Shown here: positions 6,056-13,724 of the stretch, in pieces
Layout: each line of letters begins with the position of its first letter
Numbering within the stretch: position 1 is the stretch's first letter
Assembly: GCA_031276985.1 (NCBI GenBank)
Contig: JAISMA010000049.1
Coordinates: forward strand, 1 to 16,069
Origin: Helicobacteraceae bacterium
Lineage (GTDB): Bacteria > Campylobacterota > Campylobacteria > Campylobacterales > SZUA-545
Length of the DNA stretch: 16,069 nt
Reading direction: 5' to 3'
Made by a program: the position numbers and the translations under genes
Notes under the pieces: generated by a model
The model's database searches: none
The model's input: the letters and a program-made list of their open reading frames with translations, nothing else
What the model was told of the DNA's origin: nothing

Positions 6056-7020
6056 ATCGCCGCTCTCCTCAAAAATTTTTCTTGAACTTTTGTAAAGTGT
6101 TTTACGCTTTCAAAAAACTCATCCAACTCTTGATAATTCTTGTAAATATATTCTTCTCTAATTTTAGAAAAAGGATTAGCGTTAATTTCTTTATTAAATT
6201 TTGTCCTCATGTCTTCTTCGGCAATTATATACAGCTTGATACGTAACTTATGGATTTGATATAAACGCAATAACCCTTTTGTTATATCGGTTGAATGTTC
6301 TACCTCAAATGCGTGAGTTGGATAACCTTCTTCATCAAACCATATAACGTCGATTTCTTTAACTTTGTCAATGCTGATTTTTGGAATGCTTTCTTTCGGC
6401 GCTTCCTTCTCGGAGCATAAATCGCCCAAAGTTCCATAAATACTTTGCTTTCCTCGATCTGGCGTGTAAGTTCTATAGTTCAAATAACTGCCTATTAGTA
6501 TTAGTTTTGCTTCAATATCCGAGTGCGTTAAAGGCGTATCGTCTTTTACTTCAATGTTAATAATTTTTGAAATTTCTTTTAGTCTGCTTAAATCTTTTTT
6601 GTGGTTTGGAAAGTAAATCTCAGATACTTTATTGCAGTATAAATCGGGAATTTCTTCTATAAATAAACCGTCCTCTGTTGCTATGCAATGGAATTGGAAA
6701 CCTCCGCCTTTTGTCGCGACTAATTTATTTTGATTGGCGCAGAAAGTAGAAAGCGAACCAACGTTTATATCTATTTTAGTTTTGTATTTCTTGGCAATAA
6801 CAAAAGCGCCTTCTTTTTGATAATTATCCAATTCATTTATTCCTCTTGCGGTTATTCCATGCCAATTACCGCCGCCGCCAAAAATTAGAAAGGGCAAGCC
6901 ATTTTCATCAAGATATAGTTTTTTTGACGCTTTTACGGAAATTAGCTTTACTTTCTGTATTCTTTCCAATTCGCCAATTACCAATTTTCTATCTTTGTCT
7001 GTAAATTTTTCTGTTTTCAT
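6052..7020 (-). CDS. putative PD-(D/E)XK-like nuclease of an accessory or defence system
   Basis: A 322-residue protein that I cannot assign to a named family. The C-terminal half reads like a restriction-endonuclease-type core: Glu170 in SDIEAKLILIGSYL, YTPDRGK (185-191), then IDVIWFDEEGYP with Asp224 on a strand, and AFEVEHSTDITKGLLRLYQI with Glu239-x-Glu241 on the next strand. That gives D-x14-E-x-E, close to the PD-(D/E)XK pattern with Glu instead of the usual Lys. The N-terminal half has a glycine run, LIFGGGGNWHGIT, near residues 45-57 and a second, KGGGFQFH, near 104-111. It has low GC and almost no GATC words, unlike its neighbours, so it was probably acquired by transfer. It lies 41 bp after trmA and overlaps the 66-aa gene. 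A restriction or other DNA-damage role is an inference; no methyltransferase is adjacent. Confidence 0.6.
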   Translation of the reverse strand: MKTEKFTDKDRKLVIGELERIQKVKLISVKASKKLYLDENGLPFLIFGGGGNWHGITARGINELDNYQKEGAFVIAKKYKTKIDINVGSLSTFCANQNKLVATKGGGFQFHCIATEDGLFIEEIPDLYCNKVSEIYFPNHKKDLSRLKEISKIINIEVKDDTPLTHSDIEAKLILIGSYLNYRTYTPDRGKQSIYGTLGDLCSEKEAPKESIPKISIDKVKEIDVIWFDEEGYPTHAFEVEHSTDITKGLLRLYQIHKLRIKLYIIAEEDMRTKFNKEINANPFSKIREEYIYKNYQELDEFFESVKHFTKVQEKFLRRAAI

Positions 7021-7041
7021 TATTTATGACGCCTTATTGAT

Positions 7042-7047
7042 TTTATA
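7042..7047 (-). promoter_or_regulatory. weak candidate -10 box for the low-GC pair
   Basis: TATAAA on the minus strand lies in the 41-bp gap between trmA and the nuclease-like gene, 21 nt before its ATG. No -35 element is visible. Readthrough from the trmA transcript is an alternative. Confidence 0.22.
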
Positions 7048-7061
7048 CGCTTTGTCTAACA

Positions 7062-8171
7062 TTAGCGTTTGCCTTCTAATATGATGCAGGATTCTATGTG
7101 CGGCGTGTATGGGAATTGGTCAAATAGCGCGGCGGATACGACGCGGCGGGTTTTGGTTAGCGTTTCAAGATCGCGTCGCAACGTTTGCGGATTGCATGAT
7201 ATATAAATTATTCGTTCCATATCGGCGATTAAACCTAACGACGCGCTATCAAGTCCCGATCGCGGCGGATCGACCAGCGCCAAACGAAAATTAAACGAAT
7301 TTAGATCGATCTCTTTCAAACGCTTAAACGATCTGGTTTCATTTATGGCTTGCGCGAACTCTTCGGCGCTCATACGCGCAAAAACAATGTTTTCTCGTTG
7401 ATTTTCTTTAGCGTTTTCTTTTGCCGCTTCTAGCAGATTGCGATTAACCTCTATGGCGATCGCGCTGTTTAATTTTTGCGAAAGCGCCAATGTGAAATTA
7501 CCGTTTCCACAATATAGCTCGAATCCGTCGTTTTCGCTTGGCGTTATGCGATCGATAAAGCCTATCATGGCGCGATTGATATAACCGTTTGGCTGACTGA
7601 AAGCGCCTTCTAATTGTTTGTAGATTAAAAGCCTATTGTCTATCGTGATTTTTTCTCGAATATAGTCGCGTCCTATTACCAGCTTTTTCCCTTTGCTGCG
7701 TCCTATTACGCCAACGCCGAAACGATCGCTAAAGAGCTTTGCCGCCGCGTTCCAGCGCTCGTCGATCGCTTTGTGGTATATAAGCGTTATAATCATCTCT
7801 TCGCCGTCGCTAGAACTCAAAAAATCAAGCTCGAAAAGCCGCTCGAAAAGCGCGGGATAATCGCTTATAAAATCCGCGTAGGCTTGCATATTTTCGCTAA
7901 AGCGCTCGTTCATCGCCGCGCAACGCCCAACGCCGATCGCGCCGCCCTTTTTATTGTGCATGCTAAGCGCGATTCCGCCGTCCGCTTCGTGCCAAACGCG
8001 AAATTCGCCGCGATTTCTAAAATGGCTTTTTTTGCTTGCGAAAACCTCGATTTTTGGCGGTAAAAATCCGTCGAAAAGCTCCAAAAACGCCTCTTTTTTA
8101 TATGCTAATTGTTCGTCGTACTCAAGCGCCAAAGCGCACCCTCCGCACTCGCCAAACCATTCGCAATTCAT
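7062..8171 (-). CDS. trmA: tRNA (uracil-5-)-methyltransferase, TrmA/RumA superfamily
   Basis: SAM-dependent RNA m5U methyltransferase, most likely modifying U54 of the tRNA T-loop. In its 369 residues: an N-terminal NCEWFGECGGC with Cys3, Cys9 and Cys12 (C-x5-C-x2-C) plus Cys84 in GVGRC, the pattern of the [4Fe-4S]-type RumA-like branch; FSQPN (family F-x-Q-x-N); SAM motif FELYCGNGNFTLAL; DPPRSGLD; the nucleophilic Cys in YISCNPQTLRRDL; and the general-base Glu in YTPHIES. No N-terminal TRAM domain is present. The ATG overlaps the fliP stop (ATGA), so it is co-transcribed with motA-motB-fliP. The rRNA methyltransferase alternative (RlmC/RlmD type) cannot be excluded, but TrmA is the usual annotation for this form in Campylobacter. 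Confidence 0.88.
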   Translation of the reverse strand: MNCEWFGECGGCALALEYDEQLAYKKEAFLELFDGFLPPKIEVFASKKSHFRNRGEFRVWHEADGGIALSMHNKKGGAIGVGRCAAMNERFSENMQAYADFISDYPALFERLFELDFLSSSDGEEMIITLIYHKAIDERWNAAAKLFSDRFGVGVIGRSKGKKLVIGRDYIREKITIDNRLLIYKQLEGAFSQPNGYINRAMIGFIDRITPSENDGFELYCGNGNFTLALSQKLNSAIAIEVNRNLLEAAKENAKENQRENIVFARMSAEEFAQAINETRSFKRLKEIDLNSFNFRLALVDPPRSGLDSASLGLIADMERIIYISCNPQTLRRDLETLTKTRRVVSAALFDQFPYTPHIESCIILEGKR

Positions 8172-8917
8172 CTAAAACTCTGTACAACGCTACCCACTAG
8201 CAGATTCCATCCGTCGACCATAATAAAAAGAATGATCTTAAACGGCAGGCTGATCATTACGGGCGGTAACATCATCATACCCATTGCCATTAGCACGGAA
8301 CTTACCACCATATCGATCACCAAAAACGGCAGATAAAGTAAAAAGCCGATCTCAAACGCCGTTTTAAGCTCGCTAATCATAAACGCGGGCAGCAAAATTG
8401 GCAACGTAATATCCGCCTCGCTTTGGATATTGTCCTCGCCGCGAATGCGTAAAAACAGCGCCAAATCCTTTTCGCGCGTGTTGCGAAGCATAAAATCCTC
8501 AAACGGCGCGATTGCGCGATCAAACGCCTCGACGTAGCCGATCTCCTCGTTCATATATGGTACGATTCCCTCGCTCCACGCCTGACGCATAGCGGGCTCC
8601 ATAATGAAAAAGGTAAGAATTAGCGCCATAGAAATCAATATCTGATTTGGCGGCGTTTGCTGCGTTCCCATCGCCTGACGCAAAAAGCTGAAAACGATAA
8701 GCAGTCGCGTAAAGCTCGTCATCATCATCACAAGGCTTGGCGCAAGCACGAGAAGCGTCAAAATAACGACGATATTTAGCGTCTGAACAAGTTGCGTAGG
8801 ATTTTCGGGCGCGTTTATACGCAAATCGACGGCGGGCAACTGCAAAACTTCGGGCGCGGCGAAACCCGCGATCGCAAGCGCGAAAAAAAGCGCGACGCAA
8901 AGAGCGATTCGCCTCAT
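8168..8917 (-). CDS. fliP: flagellar type III export gate protein FliP
   Basis: Core of the FliPQR export gate in the inner membrane, through which flagellar rod, hook and filament subunits are secreted. The 249 residues are full length. A hydrophobic signal-like segment covers residues 2-20 (FliP is one of the few export-gate proteins with a cleavable signal). Both family signatures are clear: SLVMMMTSFTRLLIVFSFLR followed by GTQQTPPNQILI, and LPFLVIDMVVSSVLMAMGMM followed by LPPVMISLPFKI. Its start overlaps the motB stop by 4 bases and its stop overlaps the trmA start by 4 bases. A glmU-containing operon nearby is also found in C. jejuni, but there, as I recall, motAB is elsewhere. Confidence 0.96.
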   Translation of the reverse strand: MRRIALCVALFFALAIAGFAAPEVLQLPAVDLRINAPENPTQLVQTLNIVVILTLLVLAPSLVMMMTSFTRLLIVFSFLRQAMGTQQTPPNQILISMALILTFFIMEPAMRQAWSEGIVPYMNEEIGYVEAFDRAIAPFEDFMLRNTREKDLALFLRIRGEDNIQSEADITLPILLPAFMISELKTAFEIGFLLYLPFLVIDMVVSSVLMAMGMMMLPPVMISLPFKIILFIMVDGWNLLVGSVVQSFR

Positions 8918-9693
8918 TGACGCGGCAGATCCAGCACGCTTTTTGGCGCTTTGGCTTCGCTTGATTTGTTTTGACCCAGAAAGTGAATCTCCACGCGGCG
9001 ATTTCTCGCCCTGCCCTGCTCCGTCGCGTTTGTGGCGATCGGCTGAAAGTTGGCGAAGCCCGCCGCGCTTAAACGCTCGGGCTTAACGCCGTCGTTGATT
9101 AGCTCCTTGACGACCGCGACCGATCGCGCCGATGAAAGCGCCCACGCGTCGCGGAACTGCGCGTTATCGCTGATTTCTAGGCTGTCGGTATGCCCGCGCA
9201 CGACGATCTCCATATCTTTTGGCATGGTATCGGTCAAGATCGCTATGCGTTTTAGCAACAAAAGCGCGTCGGCGTTTACAATCTCCGATCTGCCCGCTCG
9301 AAACAGCAAACTTGCGGGCAACTGAATCATAAATCCGTCGATCGCCTCTTGAATCTGAATCGTCTCCGCGCCGCCTTGTCGCCTGATAATTTCATTGAAC
9401 TCGCTGATCGTAACGGTAACGCGATTGACCATTTCGTCCGTTTCCGTCTGCGGCACGATCGGCGTGGCAAGTTGCATGCGCTCCCGCGAGATTTCGCTTT
9501 GCGTCCCGCCTTCAAGAACGCTTAAAGCGCCCGTAAGCGATCCTAGCGCCTCGTTTACCTTTTTAGCGTCGATCGTGCTCATCGAAAGCAACAAAATGAA
9601 AAACACGAGTAACAGCGACATCATATCGCCAAACTGAACGATCCAGCGCGGCGGGCAGTTCGGGCATTCGTTATTGGCGGCTTTCTTTGCCAT
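8914..9693 (-). CDS. motB: flagellar stator protein MotB/PomB type
   Basis: Inner-membrane stator subunit that couples ion flow to rotation and anchors to peptidoglycan. In 259 residues: a short cytoplasmic tail with NECPNCPPRW, then a single membrane helix beginning WIVQFGDMMSLLLVFFILLL with the ion-binding Asp23; a plug/linker region; and a C-terminal OmpA-like peptidoglycan-binding domain with GHTDSLEISDN, LSSARSVAVV, RLSAAGFANFQPI and GRARNRRVEI. The Cys-Pro-rich N-terminus and F-G-D-M-M resemble PomB-type (sodium) stators rather than E. coli MotB; this is family memory, not a computed tree. It starts 5 bp after the motA stop and overlaps fliP by 4 bases. Confidence 0.93.
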   Translation of the reverse strand: MAKKAANNECPNCPPRWIVQFGDMMSLLLVFFILLLSMSTIDAKKVNEALGSLTGALSVLEGGTQSEISRERMQLATPIVPQTETDEMVNRVTVTISEFNEIIRRQGGAETIQIQEAIDGFMIQLPASLLFRAGRSEIVNADALLLLKRIAILTDTMPKDMEIVVRGHTDSLEISDNAQFRDAWALSSARSVAVVKELINDGVKPERLSAAGFANFQPIATNATEQGRARNRRVEIHFLGQNKSSEAKAPKSVLDLPRQ

Positions 9694-9697
9694 TTGG

Positions 9698-10462
9698 CTA
9701 CTCGAATTGGCTAACGCGCTGTTTTGGCGGCAGGAAGCTAAGTAGCTTCTGCTCCAGCGTGCGCGGATTGTCGCCCGCTTGAATGGACATAATTCCCTCG
9801 ATGATCAGATTACGCACCAACATCTCGTCGTTGTTGCGGATATTGAGCAGATACGACATTGGCGCGGCGATCGCGTTGCCCGCCACCGCGCCGTATAGCG
9901 TGGTGATAATCGCAACCGCCATCGCGGGACCAATGGAGCTTGGATCGGCCATGTTGATTAGCATCGCCACCAGCCCGACCAGCGTTCCGATCATGCCGAA
10001 ACTGCCCGCCAGCCCCGCGAATTGATCCAATATGGCGGCGTAGCCCTTGTGCCTCGCGCTAGACTCTTCGCTTTCAAGCTCCAGCAACGATCTAATCACG
10101 TCAGGTTCATTGCCGTCGACCGCCATAGAAAGCCCCTTTTTCAAAAACAGGTTTTCCTCTTGATTAACGGGCGTTTCCAGCGCCAAAATGCCGTCGCGCC
10201 GCGCAATCGTGGAATAATCCACAAGTTTGCGAACAATCGCGGGAATGTCGAAGGTTTGCGGCTTGAACACAACGCCGACCACCTTGCCGATATTCTTGAC
10301 CTGCTCTAGCTTGAAAGCGATCAGCACCGATGAACTCGCGCCGCCAAACACGATCAACGCGCTTGGCAAGTCGAGATACGGACTCAAGCCCGCGCCAAGC
10401 AAGACGGAAAACCCCAGCAGTCCGAAGACCATTATGACGCCGATAACGGAACCTAAATCCAT
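9698..10462 (-). CDS. motA: flagellar stator protein MotA/PomA type
   Basis: Four-helix inner-membrane partner of MotB; its cytoplasmic loop pushes on FliG. Start chosen at ATG 10460-10462 (MDLGSVIGVIMVFG, the usual PomA/MotA beginning), giving 254 residues; a TTG at 10478-10480 would add six residues but lacks a ribosome binding site. The charged loop has YSTIARRDGILALETPVNQE, with the conserved Arg and Glu that contact FliG. Helices 3 and 4 contain FGMIGTLVGLVAMLINM, DPSSIGPAMAVAIITTLYGA and the ending IQAGDNPRTLEQKLLSFLPP. The FGMIGTLVGLVAML and IGPAMAVA-TTLYG stretches are typical of sodium-type PomA as I recall it, so sodium coupling is plausible. It is first gene of a motA-motB-fliP-trmA unit. 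Confidence 0.93.
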   Translation of the reverse strand: MDLGSVIGVIMVFGLLGFSVLLGAGLSPYLDLPSALIVFGGASSSVLIAFKLEQVKNIGKVVGVVFKPQTFDIPAIVRKLVDYSTIARRDGILALETPVNQEENLFLKKGLSMAVDGNEPDVIRSLLELESEESSARHKGYAAILDQFAGLAGSFGMIGTLVGLVAMLINMADPSSIGPAMAVAIITTLYGAVAGNAIAAPMSYLLNIRNNDEMLVRNLIIEGIMSIQAGDNPRTLEQKLLSFLPPKQRVSQFE

Positions 10463-10552
10463 CGCACCCGCCCAAAACAACGTTAGAAAAGCATATTCTA
10501 ATCTACTGCGTGTTAAGATCCACTTAAACTTTATATTTCGACCGAGTGAAAC
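10463..10552. promoter_or_regulatory. divergent promoter region between motA and glmU
   Basis: These 90 bp must drive both the leftward motA operon and the rightward glmU operon. For motA, the minus strand has TAGAAT (10495-10500) about 32 nt before the ATG. For glmU, plus-strand candidates are TATATT (10532-10537) and TAAGAT (10514-10519). A GG-N10-GC spacing as in sigma-54 promoters exists on the minus strand (GG at 10520-10521, GC at 10508-10509), but the surrounding bases fit poorly. The glmU ribosome site is a weak GAG before the ATG. Confidence 0.3.
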
Positions 10553-11854
10553 ATGTCAAATTCTTCCGTCGTTATTCTCGCGGCGGGCGCGGGAACGCGC
10601 ATGAAATCCCAAACGCCCAAAGTCCTACACCGCGTAAGCGGACGCGCGATTTTGGACTATCCCGTTCTTGCCGCGCTTGAAATTAGCGACGACGTTCAGA
10701 TCGTTTTGTATCACGAATTTGACGCGCTTAAAGCGTATGTCGATCGGCGTTTTGGCGACGCGGTCGTTTGCGTCCGTCAAGATCACGAAAATTATCCGGG
10801 GACGGCGGGCGCGCTCAAAGCCGCGTCTCCCCGCTACGATCGCGTGGTAGCGATAAACGGCGATATGCCTTTGATTAGCGTCGATTTCATAAAAGCGCTC
10901 GCCTCGCGCAAAGAGGACGCGGCGATCGGCGTTTTTAGCAAACTCGATCCTTTCGGCTACGGGCGCGTTATTATAAAAGACGATCGCGTCTTGCGAATAG
11001 TCGAAGAAAAAGACGCAAACGAAGCGCAAAAAAAGGTTACGACAGTTAACGGCGGCGTATATAGTTTTTCGCGATCGTTTTTGGAGGAATTTCTGCCTAA
11101 GATAAACGCGCAAAACGCGCAAAACGAGTATTATATAACCGATCTGATCGCGCTTGCGGCGGAGCGCAATAAAGAAATTAGCGCAGTATGGGGCGACGAA
11201 CATATTTTAAGCGGCGTAAATTCCAAATCGGAGCTATCGGAAGCCGAAGCCTATCACCAAAACGCGCTTAAAGAAAAGCTAATGAACGCGGGCGTAGCCA
11301 TGCGTTTGCCAGAGACGATCTATATCGACGCGAACGCTACGTTTGAAGGCGAATGCGTCATCGAAAACGGCGCGGTAATTTTAGGCAAATCCACAATCGC
11401 GCGATCGGTCATAAAAGCGCATAGCGTCGTCGAAGACAGCGCGATTATCGACAGCGATATAGGACCAATGGCGCATATCCGTCCAAACAGCGAAATAAAA
11501 AACGCGCATATCGGCAACTTTGTCGAAACAAAAAAGGCAAAATTAAACGGCGTAAAAGCGGGGCATTTAAGCTATCTAGGCGACGCGACAATCGACGAAG
11601 GAACAAATATCGGAGCGGGAACAATCACATGCAATTACGACGGCAAAGACAAATATCAAACCACAATCGGCAAAAACGTTTTTATAGGTAGCGACACGCA
11701 GTTAATCGCGCCGATCATAATCCCCGATAACGTCTTAATAGGCGCTGGAACAACGGTCGTAAAAAATCCTAATGAGGGCGATCTGGTTTTGTCGCGATCG
11801 GAGCAAAAAAGTATCGCTGGATTTTTCTTTAAGTTTTTTGGGAAAAAATATTGA
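10553..11854 (+). CDS. glmU: bifunctional GlcNAc-1-phosphate uridyltransferase / glucosamine-1-phosphate acetyltransferase GlmU
   Basis: Makes UDP-GlcNAc for peptidoglycan and lipopolysaccharide: the C-terminal domain acetylates GlcN-1-P, the N-terminal domain adds UMP. In 433 residues: the nucleotidyltransferase signature LAAGAGTRMKSQTPKVLH (9-26), ENYPGTAGA (79-87) and INGDMPLI with Asp104; then left-handed beta-helix hexapeptide repeats from about residue 252, the catalytic His338 in AGHLSYLGDA, and GTNIGAGTITCNYDG. The C-terminus IAGFFFKFFGKKY is hydrophobic and basic. ATG 10553 is the only sensible start. It opens a five-gene operon; its stop overlaps the coaBC start as TTGA. Confidence 0.97.
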   Translation: MSNSSVVILAAGAGTRMKSQTPKVLHRVSGRAILDYPVLAALEISDDVQIVLYHEFDALKAYVDRRFGDAVVCVRQDHENYPGTAGALKAASPRYDRVVAINGDMPLISVDFIKALASRKEDAAIGVFSKLDPFGYGRVIIKDDRVLRIVEEKDANEAQKKVTTVNGGVYSFSRSFLEEFLPKINAQNAQNEYYITDLIALAAERNKEISAVWGDEHILSGVNSKSELSEAEAYHQNALKEKLMNAGVAMRLPETIYIDANATFEGECVIENGAVILGKSTIARSVIKAHSVVEDSAIIDSDIGPMAHIRPNSEIKNAHIGNFVETKKAKLNGVKAGHLSYLGDATIDEGTNIGAGTITCNYDGKDKYQTTIGKNVFIGSDTQLIAPIIIPDNVLIGAGTTVVKNPNEGDLVLSRSEQKSIAGFFFKFFGKKY

Positions 11855-13053
11855 AACCGCTGGAAAACCGCCGTATAGTTTTGGGCGTAACGGGTTCTAT
11901 CGCCGCTTATAAATCGCTCTATCTGGCGCGATTATTGATCAAGGCGGGCGCGATCGTGCGCGTTATTATGTCGCCTAGCGCCGAAAAATTCATCGGTAAA
12001 ATATCTTTTGAGGCGATCAGCCAAAACGCGGTATTAACAAAAAAAAGCGAAAGCTGGACAAACGATATAAACCATATCGGTTTTGCTAAATGGGCGGAGT
12101 TATTTATAATCGCGCCCGCAAGCGTAAACACGATCAATAAAATAGCGAGCGGCGCTGCGGATAATCTACTGCTACAAGCCTTTATCGCGCGCAGCGCGCC
12201 GAAATTAATCGCTCCCGCCGCAAACGGCGCGATGATCGAAAATGCCGTTACTAAGCAAAACATAGAAAAACTAACGGCGATCGGCGTTGAATTCGTAAAT
12301 AGCGCTTATGGGGATTTAGCGTGCGGCGATGTAGGAAGCGGCAGATTAGCCGAAATCGAAACCATTTTTTACGCGGCATGCCGCGCGTTAAATAAAAACG
12401 ATTTTTGGCGCTCAAAAACCGCAATCATTACGGGCGGCGGCACAAAAGAGCCAATCGACGACGTTAGAGTTATCAGCAATTTAAGCGGAGGAAAAACCGC
12501 GCTAAGTTTTGCGAAAGCGGCGTATTTTTTGGGCGCGAAAGTATATTTAATCGGCAATATAAAAGACGATTTTTTACCGATTGAATATATCGAAGCGAAT
12601 ACGGCGCTAGAAATAAAAGCGGCGCTAGATCGTGTTATCGCGGCGGAGAAAAACGCGCAAAATAAAACGTTTTTATTTATGGCGGCGGCAGTGGGAGATT
12701 ATCAAGCGGCGCAAAAAACAATCGGCAAAATCAAAAAAGAAAACGCTGGTATTAGCTGGAATTTGCCGCTAAAACAAACGATCGACGTTTTATCCGCAAT
12801 CGATAAAACAAATCTTTACGCAATCGGCTTCAAAGCCGAAACCGATCCTTTGAGCGCTTACGACAACGCGCTTAAAATGAAACGCGAAAAAAAATTGAAC
12901 GCCGTTTGTTTGAACGTGATTGGCGACATTGCGCGTTTTGGCGGCGAGGAAACAAAAATTAAGTTGATAACAAAAAACGAATTGGAATTTTCAGGCGATA
13001 AATTTAGCGTCGCTTTTGATATTTTACGCGCCCTTGAAAGCGAAATGGCTTGA
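11851..13053 (+). CDS. coaBC: bifunctional phosphopantothenoylcysteine decarboxylase / phosphopantothenate-cysteine ligase CoaBC
   Basis: Carries out two steps of coenzyme A synthesis: joining 4'-phosphopantothenate to cysteine (CTP-dependent, C-terminal CoaB) and decarboxylating the product (FMN-dependent, N-terminal CoaC). The 400 residues align in numbering with E. coli Dfp: His75 in INHIGFAKWAE, Asn125 in APAANGAM (family PAMN), Cys158 in DLACGDVGSGRL, then Arg206 and Asn210 in VRVISNLSGGK and Lys289 in the AAQKTIGKIKK region. The flavin-site start ILVGVTGSIAAYK is here IVLGVTGSIAAYK. The start is TTG 11851-11853, sharing TTGA with the glmU stop; no in-frame ATG lies near. The uppS start overlaps its stop in the same way. 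Confidence 0.95.
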   Translation: MKPLENRRIVLGVTGSIAAYKSLYLARLLIKAGAIVRVIMSPSAEKFIGKISFEAISQNAVLTKKSESWTNDINHIGFAKWAELFIIAPASVNTINKIASGAADNLLLQAFIARSAPKLIAPAANGAMIENAVTKQNIEKLTAIGVEFVNSAYGDLACGDVGSGRLAEIETIFYAACRALNKNDFWRSKTAIITGGGTKEPIDDVRVISNLSGGKTALSFAKAAYFLGAKVYLIGNIKDDFLPIEYIEANTALEIKAALDRVIAAEKNAQNKTFLFMAAAVGDYQAAQKTIGKIKKENAGISWNLPLKQTIDVLSAIDKTNLYAIGFKAETDPLSAYDNALKMKREKKLNAVCLNVIGDIARFGGEETKIKLITKNELEFSGDKFSVAFDILRALESEMA

Positions 13054-13724
13054 ATTATCCAAAACATATAGCGATCATTATGGACGGCAACGGCAGATAC
13101 GCAAAAAAGTCTGGTTTAAGCGATCGCACAAAAGGACACGAAGCGGGCGCAAAATGCGTTAGAGCTATTACGACGCATTGCGCGAAAATAGGCATTGAAA
13201 CATTGACGCTTTACGCTTTTAGCACAGAAAATTGGAAACGTCCCAAAAGCGAAGTTAATTTTCTTATGAATATGCTAGATCGCTATCTTAAAAACGAGCT
13301 TGAAACATTGCAAAAAAACAATATACGCTTTTTTGCGATCGGCGATCTTGGCAAACTGCCAAATAATCTCCAAAAACGCATAAGCGACACGATCGATCAA
13401 ACCGCCAATAACGGCGCGATGACGCAGATATTAGCGTTAAATTACGGCGCTAAAGACGAGATAATCAGAGCGGTAAAAAAAATTATGCCGAACGAAATAA
13501 CCGAAGAGAGCGTGCAAAACGCGCTGGATACCGCCGAATTCGCAAGCGTGGATATGCTAATAAGAACGGGCGGCGAACAGCGATTGTCTAATTTTTTATT
13601 GTGGCAGGCGGCGTATGCGGAGCTATTTTTTACGCAAACGCTTTGGCCCGAATTTAGCGCGAATGAACTCGATCAAATGATCGCGGAGTTTGAGCGACGA
13701 GAAAGGCGGTTTGGAGGCGTATGA
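13050..13724 (+). CDS. uppS: undecaprenyl diphosphate synthase (cis-prenyltransferase)
   Basis: Condenses farnesyl diphosphate with eight isopentenyl diphosphates in cis to make the C55 lipid carrier for peptidoglycan and surface glycans. In 224 residues: HIAIIMDGNGRYAKK with catalytic Asp12 (Tyr in place of the common Trp), LTLYAFSTENWKRP, and near the C-terminus MLIRTGGEQRLSNFLLWQAA with YAELFF and LWPEF. Slightly short but complete for the epsilonproteobacterial form. The start is TTG 13050, overlapping the coaBC stop (TTGA). Its stop overlaps the prepilin peptidase ATG (ATGA). In C. jejuni, as I recall, one extra small gene lies between coaBC and uppS; it is absent here. Confidence 0.95.
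   Translation: MNYPKHIAIIMDGNGRYAKKSGLSDRTKGHEAGAKCVRAITTHCAKIGIETLTLYAFSTENWKRPKSEVNFLMNMLDRYLKNELETLQKNNIRFFAIGDLGKLPNNLQKRISDTIDQTANNGAMTQILALNYGAKDEIIRAVKKIMPNEITEESVQNALDTAEFASVDMLIRTGGEQRLSNFLLWQAAYAELFFTQTLWPEFSANELDQMIAEFERRERRFGGV

Noticed and set aside
10463..10480. TTG start six codons before motA ATG
   Set aside because: No ribosome binding site, and the ATG gives the MDL beginning typical of MotA/PomA.
10508..10521. Possible sigma-54 promoter upstream of motA (GG-N10-GC on the minus strand)
   Set aside because: The invariant spacing is present but the surrounding bases do not match TGGCAC...TTGC; one such match by chance is unsurprising.
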